NCBI GenBank assembly: GCA_049799955.1
Contig: JBARIW010000131.1
Span: 8,267-72,266 of the forward strand
Length of the DNA stretch: 64,000 nucleotides
Direction of reading: 5' to 3'
Source of the DNA: JBGTFE01 sp049799955
GTDB lineage: Bacteria; Acidobacteriota; Blastocatellia; Pyrinomonadales; Pyrinomonadaceae
Positions within the stretch are counted from its first letter, which is position 1. Each line of letters opens with the position of its first letter. Below are positions 42,751 through 52,267 of the stretch, in pieces. Below the pieces are notes generated by a model. The model searched no databases and was not told the origin of the DNA. It was given only the letters and a program-made list of their open reading frames with translations. The position numbers and the translations under genes are program-made.

Positions 42751-44010
42751 TTAGGTTATAAAAGATTGATTTATATCGAGGCTTCGACTTTCGAGCGGCA
42801 GCAATTTGCGCCACTGCTCAATCAGCTTTTTGTAAGCGACGCCGACGGGACGAATCTGGCGGTCGAGGTCGTAGAGACCGAGCGGGTTGACGTTGCCGTT
42901 ATCTTCTCGCAAAGCCGTGTCCCAATCAATCTGGTCGGTCAGACTATACCACGTAAAACCGATAATCGGCACTCCGTCCTCGCGCAGGCGAATCATATTT
43001 TCCCATTGTTTTCTGAGCCACGTCGGAGCTTGTTCGGCATCGCGCAGATTCGTTTCGGTGTGCATCACGGGCAGATGATAACGGTCGTAATACTGTTTGG
43101 TGATAACGTAATAACCGAAAATTTCGCCCGAATCGGAAATTCTGCCGTCGGCGGAAACGTAATGCTCGTTCGTGTAATAATAATCGTTGCCCATTACGCA
43201 GTGCGGCTTGATTTTACGCCCGTGCAGCATCAGCCATTCGTATTCTTCGCGCTTCATCCCGTGGTCGGTCAGGTAAAGATACATCCGCGATTTCATATCG
43301 TAGCCGTAGCATAAATCCAGCGAGAGAAAACGTTTTTCGTTATAAAAATCGGCGATTTCCTTGGCTTCCGGGTCGAGCGCGTGAAAGTATTCGGTCGTTT
43401 CGCTCTGGATAAAAATCGCTTCCGGCTGAACTTTGAGAATAGCTTCCTTGGCTAAGATATTGGCGCAGGCGAGATTTTTCAAAGCGTTGACAAACGCGCG
43501 CTCGCTTTGCAGACGCTCGTTCCACCAGCCGTATTGCGCCGAAAACAAAGCCGTGATAAAAATCTCGTTGACCGGCGTGTATAACTTCACCCACGGAAAC
43601 CTGCGCGCAAACGCTTCGGCGTATTCGGCGAAATATTTCGGGAAATCGGGATTTTGAAAATCGCCGAGCCAATCGGGAACGCCGAAATGACACAAATCCG
43701 TAATCGGCGTGATGTCGAGCCGTTTCAATTCGTTAAAAGTTTCGTCCGTAAAATCCCAATCGTATTTGCCGGGCGCGAGATGAACTTTGTAATAAGCCGG
43801 ACCGTAGCGCAGATAATTGAGTCCGAGTTCGCGCACGAGCCGAAAATCTTCGCGCCAATGCTCGTAATGACCGCAGAGTTCCATCTGGTCAACGCGCTTC
43901 GGATTGCCGTCGCGCCCGATTATCGTCGGATAGCTGTTTTCGATTCCGGTGCAGAAAATAAAGTTTTGCCTATTGCCGCTGGTCGGCTGTTCAAATTTCT
44001 TGTCAGACAT
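42751..44010 (-). CDS. GH1-like glycoside hydrolase
   Basis: The 419-residue protein has a TIM-barrel of clan GH-A resembling family 1: acid/base Glu149 in TPVNEIFITALF and a nucleophile Glu319 in VMHTETNLRD, close to the usual NEP and TENG motifs but not identical. No signal peptide is visible, so it is cytoplasmic. Substrate is unknown; the neighbouring galactose genes make a galactoside plausible (inference). It lies 30 nt after a second related gene on the same strand. The final residues (SRSLDINQSFIT) lie beyond the barrel. Confidence 0.82.
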   Translation of the reverse strand: MSDKKFEQPTSGNRQNFIFCTGIENSYPTIIGRDGNPKRVDQMELCGHYEHWREDFRLVRELGLNYLRYGPAYYKVHLAPGKYDWDFTDETFNELKRLDITPITDLCHFGVPDWLGDFQNPDFPKYFAEYAEAFARRFPWVKLYTPVNEIFITALFSAQYGWWNERLQSERAFVNALKNLACANILAKEAILKVQPEAIFIQSETTEYFHALDPEAKEIADFYNEKRFLSLDLCYGYDMKSRMYLYLTDHGMKREEYEWLMLHGRKIKPHCVMGNDYYYTNEHYVSADGRISDSGEIFGYYVITKQYYDRYHLPVMHTETNLRDAEQAPTWLRKQWENMIRLREDGVPIIGFTWYSLTDQIDWDTALREDNGNVNPLGLYDLDRQIRPVGVAYKKLIEQWRKLLPLESRSLDINQSFIT

Positions 44011-44040
44011 ACTCTCTTTGCAATATTTTCAAATTATTCA

Positions 44041-45399
44041 TTAAAAACCAATACCATTTTCAGCAAACTGCCGGTTTAGTTCGATTCCGGCAATCTGGAA
44101 TGTCGATTTTTTATTTGTCTCCGGCGCAAACGGTTCGAGCCATTGCCAATGCTTCATCAAAGGCAAAAACCCTTTGAGTTCCGTGTCGAGCGGCGACTGA
44201 AAACGATAAGCCGGAATATCTCTTGACGAAATCGCGCCGTCCGCCAGCGCCGCAAAAATATCGCTCAGCTCCGAAGCATTGCGCCGCAGACTTCCGCAGT
44301 CGAGATGATAAATTCCCTGCGGGTCGATTTTGCCGCTCGCTTCGCGGACGAGTGAACACCAATCGGTCGAATCGATAAACGGATACCAGCAAAACCCGTG
44401 AAATGGAATCGCTCTCGGCTCAAGCCGATTTTTAAGAATCTCGCACTGCTCGACCATAAATTTGAGCCACGAAATGCGGTCGGAAACAAAGCCGCGAATA
44501 TTCGTTTCCGAAAGCATCACGGGCAGATTGTATCGATTGACGTAATCCATTGCGATATTGGCAAAACCTTCGGGGTTTCTATTCGGATAAATGCGCTCGT
44601 CGCCGTTCCATTCAAGCTCGCTGTGCGCGTAGTAATCAAGACCTAAAATGTCGATTCTTGACGGATTTTCCGTGAACCGTTCAAGCCTGTCGCGCGTCGC
44701 GCCGTTTTGCCGCAGATAATTATAAAGCGGGTGGTTTTCGTTGATTTTTCCCAACACGAGGTCAACGACGAGAAAACGCAGCTCATTGCGAAACCGCGCG
44801 TTTTCGATTGATGCGGCATTTGTCGGGCGATGTTTTTCGCAAGTGTCAACGTGAACGAAATACGCTTCGTCGAGCGTTTCCGTCAGACGTTCGCTAACAC
44901 GGCAAATCGCTTCGCCCATATTGAGAATCATCGAGACGAAACTATTTTTGCTTTTCAGATACGGATACCAGATGCCTTCTCCGCCGCAGAAAAGCGCGGT
45001 TACAAACGGCTCGTTGATAATCGTGTAATAACGAATCCAGGGATAACGCGCGGCGAGTTTTTCGATAAAATTCAGATACGAACCGGCAAATTTCGGATTG
45101 GCAAAACCGCCGAAAAGCCATTCGGGAAAGCTCGTGTGATGCAAAGGGTCGAGAATCGGCTCGATTCCCATCTCCCGAAATCGGTTCAACGCTTTATCGA
45201 GCCACATCCAATCATAAACGCCCGGCTCGCGCTCGATGCTGTGCCACGGCGCGGAATAACGCATCAGATTCAAGTTGCACGAACTAACCAAATCCAAATC
45301 TTCTTCGACAAATTCCGTGTGTTTCGTTAAATTCAGCACATCTGTTCCGCTGCCGAAAATATGCGTACTTTCAAAGCCGCTTAAAAATCTCAAAATCAA
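44041..45399 (-). CDS. GH1-like glycoside hydrolase, paralog of the next gene
   Basis: The 452-residue protein is a diverged tandem paralog of the 42751-44010 product. Acid/base Glu130 sits in TIINEPFVTALF (a full NEP motif) and nucleophile Glu299 in VMLSETNIRG. N-terminal FESTHIFGSGTDVLNLTKH and the histidine pair in DPLHHTSFPEWLF support a family 1-like fold. It carries no signal peptide. Two such hydrolases in tandem, reading towards the galactose operon, suggest breakdown of an internalised disaccharide or a polymer fragment that feeds galK (inference). Confidence 0.82.
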   Translation of the reverse strand: MILRFLSGFESTHIFGSGTDVLNLTKHTEFVEEDLDLVSSCNLNLMRYSAPWHSIEREPGVYDWMWLDKALNRFREMGIEPILDPLHHTSFPEWLFGGFANPKFAGSYLNFIEKLAARYPWIRYYTIINEPFVTALFCGGEGIWYPYLKSKNSFVSMILNMGEAICRVSERLTETLDEAYFVHVDTCEKHRPTNAASIENARFRNELRFLVVDLVLGKINENHPLYNYLRQNGATRDRLERFTENPSRIDILGLDYYAHSELEWNGDERIYPNRNPEGFANIAMDYVNRYNLPVMLSETNIRGFVSDRISWLKFMVEQCEILKNRLEPRAIPFHGFCWYPFIDSTDWCSLVREASGKIDPQGIYHLDCGSLRRNASELSDIFAALADGAISSRDIPAYRFQSPLDTELKGFLPLMKHWQWLEPFAPETNKKSTFQIAGIELNRQFAENGIGF

Positions 45400-45463
45400 T
45401 TCTCCTTCATATTTTTTCAGAAACGGAATAAAGGTAAGTTTAATAAAATCAACGGCGACAAGT

Positions 45464-45622
45464 TAATAAGGAAAATCCCTTTCAGATTTCTTTTTTTCCT
45501 GATTCATAAGGTCTTTTCCAGTGAGAAAGATAATTGCGGGCAAGCAGGTCGGCAAATAACGTTAGGGAATTTCCTTAAAAGCCCTGCCGATTTTCCTGAT
45601 TTTCAAATTATCCTCTATTTGA
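45464..45622. promoter_or_regulatory. Two further copies of the GGGAAAATCCC module
   Basis: TAATAAGGAAAATCCCTTTCA (45464-45484) and TTAGGGAATTTCCTTAA (45562-45578) resemble the perfect palindrome at 36240. Each is followed by TTTTCCTGATT (about 45496 and 45590), and the second by CTCTATTTGAGATAAAT. The 310-nt space separates a minus-strand hydrolase gene and a plus-strand gene at 45710, so either or both could be regulated. Confidence 0.5.
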
Positions 45623-45709
45623 GATAAATAAAGCTCTAATAACATTAAAGTTTTTGATGAAAACTTTTTACAAATTTGGCAGAAGGCACGGGCAGGTGTT
45701 GGCTAAAGT

Positions 45710-45958
45710 ATGAGCAAGGGAAGGTCGGGGAAACTTAGCGTTTTATTGCTGAGTTTTCCCGGAAAATTTTATTTGAAATTAAAAATACGGCGCGAAAGTT
45801 ATTTATATCGACACGATTTCTTAACGTCTCTGACGCTCGAAGGCGGCGCGGACGTTTTTTTCGTCAAGCCGTCCGGTTTTGAGTTTTTTGGAAGTTATGT
45901 AAAAAATCACATTGCCGGCAGTTATCAAACCGGCTTAAGCTTCGGAGGTCGGCGATGA
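45710..45958 (+). CDS. Small protein coupled to a PAS-like protein
   Basis: An 82-residue basic protein (MSKGRSGKLSVLLLSFPGK...) with no recognised domain. There is no clear ribosome site, but its TGA overlaps the ATG of the next gene (ATGA). The C-terminal SGFEFFGSYVKNHIAGSY has some amphipathic character. Coding status rests on the coupling; it could also be a leader peptide. Confidence 0.5.
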   Translation: MSKGRSGKLSVLLLSFPGKFYLKLKIRRESYLYRHDFLTSLTLEGGADVFFVKPSGFEFFGSYVKNHIAGSYQTGLSFGGRR

Positions 45959-46302
45959 ATCTTCTCTCAAACCTCACTTCCATAAATTTATGCGGAATTT
46001 ACGAACTCGATTCCGGCGGGCGGATTATTTATTGCGGAATGCGTTCGAGCGACGGTTATTTTAAGCGAAACGCGAATTTAATCGGCAGCAATTTCTTCGA
46101 CATCGCCCGCTTCGAAAATATCGAAGATTTTCGCCGGAGAATAAAATACTTTCTACAAAACTCGAATTCGACCGAGGATTTTAATTTCGATTGCCGCTTT
46201 TCTGAAAGCGTCTCGAACGTAAAAGTCCGTCTGGTGCGCGTTTCCGGAAGAGAATCAAATGAAAATTCGAGCTTTGTCATAGTCGATATTAGAAGCCTTT
46301 GA
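45955..46302 (+). CDS. Stand-alone PAS-like domain protein
   Basis: The 115-residue protein has the strand-helix pattern of a PAS domain: GIYELDSGGRIIYCGMRSS (first strands), LIGSNFFDIARFENIEDFRRRIKYFLQ (helix region) and FRFSES-type later strands ending in SFVIVDIRSL. There is no kinase, DGC or DNA-binding output. Such single-domain PAS proteins bind ligands or mediate signalling contacts. It lies under the GGGAAAATCCC module, as the CheY-like protein at 35749 does. Confidence 0.6.
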   Translation: MNLLSNLTSINLCGIYELDSGGRIIYCGMRSSDGYFKRNANLIGSNFFDIARFENIEDFRRRIKYFLQNSNSTEDFNFDCRFSESVSNVKVRLVRVSGRESNENSSFVIVDIRSL

Positions 46303-46394
46303 CGCTCGCTTAACGCGCAAGCGGTAAATGAAATCTTTTTAAATATTTGGTTAGAGTTTGATTTTTTAATGAGGAAAATAACGACCGCCGACTG

Positions 46395-47252
46395 ATGGCG
46401 GAAAAGATACGTATGAGTAAAACAAATTCGACACTATTTGCCATCGGCGGCGGCGAGATGACCGGAGCGCCGGAAATTTTGGAAGAATTTTTAGGACTTT
46501 TGAAAGATAATCCGAATGCCCGCATTGTCGTGATGACGGTGGCAACGAATGAACCGGAGGAAGCCGGTAAGAAATATGATTCGATGTTTAGAAATCGAGG
46601 TATTAAACATATCTCGGTGGTTGATGTAACGGCTCGCGAAGACGCGTTCAATGAAAGAGCAATAAAAAAAATAAGCGAAGCAGACGCGTTGTTTTTTACC
46701 GGCGGCGACCAGCTTCACGTTACCAGCTTGATGGGCGGAAGCCCGCTGAGTGATTTAATTTACGAAAAAATTCAGGACGGATTTATCGTCGCCGGAACAA
46801 GCGCGGGCGCGATGATGATGTCCGATTCGATGATTGTTTCGGGCAGAAACGACATAGCGCCGAGAGTCGGCTGCGTCGAAATCGCGCCCGGGATGAATCT
46901 TTTTGAGGGAACGATTATCGACACGCACTTTTCGCAGCGCGGGCGGCACGGGCGTTTAATGACGGCAATCGCGCATTTCCCGCAGCTTCTCGGTATCGGG
47001 ATTGACGAACGAACCGCGATTTGTAAATCCAACGGCGAATTTAAGGTTATCGGCGAAGGCGTCGTAACCATCATAGACGGGCGCGGAATCAAGCATTGCG
47101 ACTTAGTCGAAAAAGAACAGGATGAACCGCTCGGAATGTTTTGCGTCAGCGTACACATCCTGCCCGCCGGTTATAAATACGATTTGAAAAAACGTGAGCC
47201 AATCAGCCCGCCACTAAAAATGGCGGCTGGCGGCATGAGCAACGAGGAATAA
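46395..47252 (+). CDS. cphB: Cyanophycinase
   Basis: The 285-residue S51-like peptidase shows FAIGGGEMTG, FTGGDQLHVTSLMGGSPL and the catalytic Ser136 in AGTSAGAMMMSD, followed by FSQRGRHGRLMTAI. Cyanophycinase hydrolyses cyanophycin (multi-L-arginyl-poly-aspartate) to beta-Asp-Arg dipeptides. An inner ATG at 46413 (MSKTNSTLFAIGGG) is an equally good start. No signal peptide is present, so it acts in the cytoplasm. Four nucleotides separate it from the membrane gene, with the synthetase and a dipeptidase further on. Confidence 0.93.
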   Translation: MAEKIRMSKTNSTLFAIGGGEMTGAPEILEEFLGLLKDNPNARIVVMTVATNEPEEAGKKYDSMFRNRGIKHISVVDVTAREDAFNERAIKKISEADALFFTGGDQLHVTSLMGGSPLSDLIYEKIQDGFIVAGTSAGAMMMSDSMIVSGRNDIAPRVGCVEIAPGMNLFEGTIIDTHFSQRGRHGRLMTAIAHFPQLLGIGIDERTAICKSNGEFKVIGEGVVTIIDGRGIKHCDLVEKEQDEPLGMFCVSVHILPAGYKYDLKKREPISPPLKMAAGGMSNEE

Positions 47253-47255
47253 AAT

Positions 47256-48173
47256 ATGCGTTTAATCAAAGTCAACGCGCCGCGAGGCAAAGGCGCAGAT
47301 GTCGTGCAGATAGCTTTTGCGTCGGGCATCGAAAACGTTGCCGTTCATCAAATCGAAAGTTTTCATTCCGACGGGCGTGTGGAAACAAAGGATGCCGTTG
47401 ATATGGAAACATCAACGCCGAAAGCAAAGCATTTTGTTGACGCGCTTCTGGCGGCGGATTTTTATAATCAGGAAGATTTTTCAATCAACACGCGCCAGCC
47501 GCGCTCGATTATTTCAAGCGAAAGCCTGCGCGAGCTGACAAAACCTCTGGTCGAGCCTTCGACTGATATTTTTGAAGAATTATGGCAGTTCAGCCATATA
47601 ACTTTCGGCTTTGTCGGGCGCATTTTTATCGCCGCCAGTCTACTGGCTTACGGCTTGATTCAGCAGCAGACTTTATTAATTATCGCCGGACTTCTATTTC
47701 TGCCGCTGTTGCCGATTCTGATGGCATTCGGTTTCAGCGCGTGGACGAGAAAATGGAAATTGACGGCGCAGAGCTTTCTGGCTTTTCTGACGGCGATTGT
47801 TTTGCTTGTTCTCGGCGGCGTTCTGATTGCTTCCATCAGCAGCCCGCCGGTTAAATATAACGAATTCAGCTCGCTCGGCGTCAGTTTCCTGATTTCGCTC
47901 GCCGTCGGCGCGGCAGCCGGACTAGCTTCAATCGATGACGCCGGAAGGCGCGAGCTTATCGGGCTTGCGGCGGCGGCGCAAACGGCAGTAATTCCCGTCT
48001 GGTTCGGCATCTGTTTGATTTTCGGGTTTCCGAAAACAACCGGCGAGAGCGAAATCACGACTCGTCTTATCACATTTTTTGTCAATATTCTAACGATTAT
48101 CATCGCTTCGCTTGCCGTCTTTGTGTTAACGCGCGTGGCGAATAAACGGTTAGGTCGCGTAAAGGAAAAATAA
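47256..48173 (+). CDS. Polytopic membrane protein inside the cyanophycin operon
   Basis: The 305-residue protein has a cytoplasmic N-terminal domain (about 1-105; MRLIKVNAPRGKGADVVQIAFASGIENVAVHQIE) that resembles the regulatory head of DUF389-type proteins, then about six transmembrane segments: about 112-130, 133-155, 166-188, 200-220, 229-255 and 268-292. It has no obvious transport motif. Position between cphB and cphA (4 nt and 56 nt) strongly suggests a role in cyanophycin metabolism, for example uptake or release of arginine, aspartate or the dipeptide; this is inference from context. Confidence 0.75.
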   Translation: MRLIKVNAPRGKGADVVQIAFASGIENVAVHQIESFHSDGRVETKDAVDMETSTPKAKHFVDALLAADFYNQEDFSINTRQPRSIISSESLRELTKPLVEPSTDIFEELWQFSHITFGFVGRIFIAASLLAYGLIQQQTLLIIAGLLFLPLLPILMAFGFSAWTRKWKLTAQSFLAFLTAIVLLVLGGVLIASISSPPVKYNEFSSLGVSFLISLAVGAAAGLASIDDAGRRELIGLAAAAQTAVIPVWFGICLIFGFPKTTGESEITTRLITFFVNILTIIIASLAVFVLTRVANKRLGRVKEK

Positions 48174-48229
48174 AAATTATACCGGAATCCGAATTTCTCA
48201 AAAAACATTTTTACCGGAGAACTAAATCA

Positions 48230-50878
48230 ATGAAAATCGAATCTCTCAGAATATTAAAAGGGGCGAATGTCTATAGCCACGAGCCGGTCTTGGTGATGCG
48301 GCTCGACCTCGAAGAATTGCGAAACAAGCAAAGCCGCGAAATTTCCGGCTTTAACGAGCGACTTTTAGCGTCGCTGCCGAATTTACAAGAGCATTACTGC
48401 GACGCGGGCAAGCCCGGCGGCTTCGTCGAACATTTAAACGAAGGAACGCATTTCAATCACGTCGTCGAACACGCCGCGCTCGAATTGCTCGCGCTCGCGG
48501 GTTTTGACCGGCGACATAAAAAAGTCTGCGGCGGCGATGAAAAAGATACTTCCAAAGCAATTATCGAAACTACGACGGTAGAAACTTCGCGTTATCTGAT
48601 GCCGGTTGCCGCCGAATTCGTCGATTCGATTGTAAAGGAAACAACTTTTTCAATCGAAGAAAAAATCATCGAGGCGAAAGATATCGCGGCGGACACCGAG
48701 CTTGGTCCGAGCACGATGGTGATTGTCGAAGCCGCCGCGCGGCGCGGTATTCCGTGGACGAGAGAAAACGAATACAGTTTAGTGCAGCTCGGTTACGGTA
48801 AAAATCTGCATCTTATTCAGGCGGCGGTTACCGATGAAACCAGTAGTCTCGCGGCTGAAATGGCGAGTGACAAGGATGCTGCCAAAGAGCGTCTAAGGAA
48901 ATTTTCGATTCCGGTTCCCGACGGCGAAATTGTCAGAACCGAGCAGGAAGCGGTCGAGGCGCTCGAATCTCTGGGCGCGCCCGTTGTCGTCAAACCGCTC
49001 GACGGGCGGCAGGGCAAAGGCGTTTCGCTAAATCTTTCAACTGCGGACGAAGTAATCGAAGCTTTTCGCATCGCAAAGGGATATTCTTCAAAAGTTCTGG
49101 TCGAGGAATTGTTTGAAGGAAAAAATTACCGCGTGCTGGTGGTTGACGGAAAAATGGTTGCGGCAAGCGAGCGGGTTCCGTGTCAGGTCGTCGGCGACGG
49201 CGTTCATACGATTGACGAATTGATTCAGATTGAAAATCAAAATCCTCTGCGCGGCGAAGGGCACGAAAAACCGCTCACGCAGATAAAGATAAATTCAATC
49301 GTGATTGCCGCGATGCAGAAAGACGGCTGGAAAATGGAGGATATTCCTGCCAAAGGCGAAAAAGTAACGCTTTGCGCCGGAATGAATCTTTCGACCGGCG
49401 GAACGGCGCGGGACGTTACGGACGAAGTTCATCCGGGCGTTAAAGCTTTGTGCGAGAGAGCGGCGCGCGTAATAAATATGGATATTTGCGGCGTTGACCT
49501 TGTTATTAAAGACATTTCCGCGCCGATGCCGAAGGAAAAAGGCGGCATTATCGAGCTAAACGCCGCGCCGGGTCTGCGTATGCACGCTTTTCCGAGCGAG
49601 GGCAAACCGCGCGATGTCGGCGAAGCGATTGTCGAAATGCTTTATCCGCAAGGTAAAAATGCGCGAATCCCGATTATATCGATTACCGGAACGAACGGGA
49701 AAACAACCGTTACCCGTATGATTTCGCATATTTTATCCGAAAACGGGCGAATGGTCGGAACGACGACGACTGAAGGAATTTTTCTAAACAACGAGCAGAT
49801 TGCCGAGGGCGACACGACCGGACCGATTTCAGCCAAAACGATTCTCGGCGACCAAGCCGTCGAAATTGCCGTTCTGGAAACGGCTCGCGGCGGGCTTCTA
49901 AGGCGCGGACTCGGCTACGATTGGTCGGATATTTCCGTTATCACGAATATCAGCGAAGACCACATCGGGCAGGACGGCATCGAAACGGTCGAAGATATAA
50001 TCAACATCAAAGCTCTTATCGCCGAGCGAGTCCGTTCGGGCGGAACGCTTATCCTGAATGCCGACGACGAAAATTCCCTCCGCATTCTGGAGCGCGAAAA
50101 GGTTAAAGAGCGCAAAAAACGAATCATTTATTTTTCGCTCGATGCAAACAACCCGCATTTGCAGAAACATCTGAAGCAGGGCGGAACAGCTTATTACAAA
50201 TCAGGCAATCTGATTGTCGAAGCCGCCGGCAGAGAGCGATTCAGGATTATCGAAATCAGCTCGATTCCGGCGACGATGAACGGCGTCGCCGAATTTCAGG
50301 TCGCAAACGTGATGACGGCAATCGCTGCCTGCCGCGCCTACGGTTTATCGTGTAAAAGCATCGCTCGCCTGCAAACGTTTCAAAGCGAGTCGAACAATCC
50401 CGGCAGAAACAATTTATACAGCGTCGGCAAAGGTTACGCGCTGATTGATTACGGGCATAATCCGGGCGCTTTCACGGCAATTTGCCAGATGGCGGCGCGC
50501 TGGAAAGGGAAAAAAGTTACAGGTATTATCGGCGTTCCCGGCGACCGCGATAATCGCCTCGTTGAAGAATCCGCACGCATCGCCGCGCGCGGCTTTCACC
50601 GCATTATTATCCGCGAAGACCGCGATTTACGCGGACGCGAAAGCGGCGAGGTCGCGCGTCTTTTGTGCGAAACCGTAACACGCGAAGCGCCGGAGCGAAG
50701 CTGCGAAATTGTCCTTGATGAAATCGAGGCTTTTGAAAATGTTTTGCGCGAATTGAACGAATCGGAAGTCGTCGTGCTTTTCTACGATAAGCTCGAACCG
50801 ATTCTGGAAATTCTCAAGCGGCATCAGGCTGTTCCGGTTTCGAAATTTAATACGTCCCCGGCGAGTTTATTTTTATAA
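48230..50878 (+). CDS. cphA: Cyanophycin synthetase
   Basis: The 882-residue enzyme has the three parts of CphA1: N-terminal domain (1-about 165; RILKGANVYSHEPVLVMRLDLEEL), ATP-grasp (about 220-470; VVVKPLDGRQGKGVSLNL, IIELNAAPGLRMHAF) and a Mur-ligase domain (about 480-880; GTNGKTTVTRM P-loop near residue 488, ISEDHIGQDGIETVEDI, YGHNPGAF). It builds the poly-Asp backbone and adds Arg side chains from ATP, Asp and Arg, without a template. Length is close to the usual 870-900. The operon also has the degrading enzymes, so the organism can probably both store and reuse this nitrogen polymer. Confidence 0.95.
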   Translation: MKIESLRILKGANVYSHEPVLVMRLDLEELRNKQSREISGFNERLLASLPNLQEHYCDAGKPGGFVEHLNEGTHFNHVVEHAALELLALAGFDRRHKKVCGGDEKDTSKAIIETTTVETSRYLMPVAAEFVDSIVKETTFSIEEKIIEAKDIAADTELGPSTMVIVEAAARRGIPWTRENEYSLVQLGYGKNLHLIQAAVTDETSSLAAEMASDKDAAKERLRKFSIPVPDGEIVRTEQEAVEALESLGAPVVVKPLDGRQGKGVSLNLSTADEVIEAFRIAKGYSSKVLVEELFEGKNYRVLVVDGKMVAASERVPCQVVGDGVHTIDELIQIENQNPLRGEGHEKPLTQIKINSIVIAAMQKDGWKMEDIPAKGEKVTLCAGMNLSTGGTARDVTDEVHPGVKALCERAARVINMDICGVDLVIKDISAPMPKEKGGIIELNAAPGLRMHAFPSEGKPRDVGEAIVEMLYPQGKNARIPIISITGTNGKTTVTRMISHILSENGRMVGTTTTEGIFLNNEQIAEGDTTGPISAKTILGDQAVEIAVLETARGGLLRRGLGYDWSDISVITNISEDHIGQDGIETVEDIINIKALIAERVRSGGTLILNADDENSLRILEREKVKERKKRIIYFSLDANNPHLQKHLKQGGTAYYKSGNLIVEAAGRERFRIIEISSIPATMNGVAEFQVANVMTAIAACRAYGLSCKSIARLQTFQSESNNPGRNNLYSVGKGYALIDYGHNPGAFTAICQMAARWKGKKVTGIIGVPGDRDNRLVEESARIAARGFHRIIIREDRDLRGRESGEVARLLCETVTREAPERSCEIVLDEIEAFENVLRELNESEVVVLFYDKLEPILEILKRHQAVPVSKFNTSPASLFL

Positions 50879-50896
50879 AGTTCAATCCGAAACGAT

Positions 50897-52069
50897 ATGC
50901 TGACATTAATCGAAAACGGTGAAATTTACGCTCCCGAATCGCTCGGCGTCGGCTCAATCCTGATTGCCGGAAGCTATATTCTAAAGGTCGGCGAAGTAGA
51001 TAAACGCGCCGTCAAATCTCTGGGAATCGATTGTGAAGTAATCGACGCGCGCAAATGTCTGGTTACGCCCGGATTTATCGACCCGCACGAGCATCTTCTC
51101 GGCGGAAGCGGCGAGGAAGGCTTTTCTACTCAAACGCCCGAACTGAGCGCGACCGAAATCGTTGAAGCCGGAATCACGACTGTCATCGGCTGTCTCGGCG
51201 TCGATACGACAATGAAAACGATGCCCGGACTTCTTGCCAAAGCAAAAGGGCTGAATGAAGAAGGACTGAGCGCTTTTATCTGGACTGGCGGCTATGACGT
51301 TCCGCCGACGACAATTACCGATTCGGCGCGCGACGATATAATGTTCATCAAAGAGGTAATCGGCACAGGCGAGATTGCTATTTCCGATGAACGCTCGACC
51401 GACCACGTTCCGCACGAGCTTGCCCGCCTCGTCATAGACACGCACAACGGCGGAATGTTAAGCCAAAAAGCGGGCGTAACTCACTTTCACGTAGGCTGCG
51501 GCGAAGGACGGTTGCGACCACTCAGAAATTTGCTGGAAGAATTTGACGTTATTAAACCCGAATGGCTTTACCCGACTCACATTACACGCTCGGAAAAACT
51601 GATGCTCGAAGCCGTCGAGCTAACAAAACAAGGCTGTTTTGTCGATATTGATACGGTCGATGAAGATTTACCGGAACGGCTCAAATTTTACCGCGATAAC
51701 GGCGGAGATATGGAAAAACTCACCGTTTCGTCCGATTCATCGATAACAAGTCCAAAAAATCTTTTCGAGCAAATCCGCTCCTGTATTATCAACCATAAGT
51801 TCCCGGTTGAACAGGTGATTCGACTCGTTACGGCAAACACGGCGCAGGTTCTAAAGCTCAAGCAAAAAGGCGAGATAAAAGAAGGAAAATCCGCCGACAT
51901 CTTAGTTCTTAAAAAGGATTCTTTCGCGCTGCGCGAAGTAATCGGCAACGGAAAACATTTGCTGAAAAACGGCAAAATCGCCTTCAAGGAAGCTTTTCTG
52001 AAAGACAGCAATCGCTGCATAAATTTAGTCGGCGAGAAAAAACCCAGGACGGCAGGAAGCAGGAAATAG
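50897..52069 (+). CDS. iadA: Beta-aspartyl (isoaspartyl) dipeptidase
   Basis: The 390-residue amidohydrolase has the metal site of IadA: His64 and His66 (DPHEHLLGG), Glu73, Tyr133, His198 (THFHVG), His228 (YPTHITR) and Asp280 (VSSDSS). Compared with the E. coli protein as I remember it, the bridging carboxylated lysine appears replaced by Glu159 (GTGEIAISDERS in place of GVKCAISDHRS). It would split beta-Asp-Arg released by cyanophycinase. It lies 18 nt after cphA. A weak hairpin (AGTGT/ACACT at 52083-52098, then TTTATT) may end the operon. Confidence 0.88.
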   Translation: MLTLIENGEIYAPESLGVGSILIAGSYILKVGEVDKRAVKSLGIDCEVIDARKCLVTPGFIDPHEHLLGGSGEEGFSTQTPELSATEIVEAGITTVIGCLGVDTTMKTMPGLLAKAKGLNEEGLSAFIWTGGYDVPPTTITDSARDDIMFIKEVIGTGEIAISDERSTDHVPHELARLVIDTHNGGMLSQKAGVTHFHVGCGEGRLRPLRNLLEEFDVIKPEWLYPTHITRSEKLMLEAVELTKQGCFVDIDTVDEDLPERLKFYRDNGGDMEKLTVSSDSSITSPKNLFEQIRSCIINHKFPVEQVIRLVTANTAQVLKLKQKGEIKEGKSADILVLKKDSFALREVIGNGKHLLKNGKIAFKEAFLKDSNRCINLVGEKKPRTAGSRK

Positions 52070-52267
52070 ATATATTTCCCAGAGTGTTTTTGGACACTTT
52101 ATTCTCCTCAATTTGAATCAACACATTTTCCCGGATTCAGCAGCCGAAAATTCCTTTAGCTTTCACAATCCGGCGGCGTTTCCCTTTTCTGACTTTGAAA
52201 ACCGCCCCGCAATGGCTTTGTCCCCTAATTTTTTCTCACCGGATTAGAAATTTCACCTTTGAAAAAT

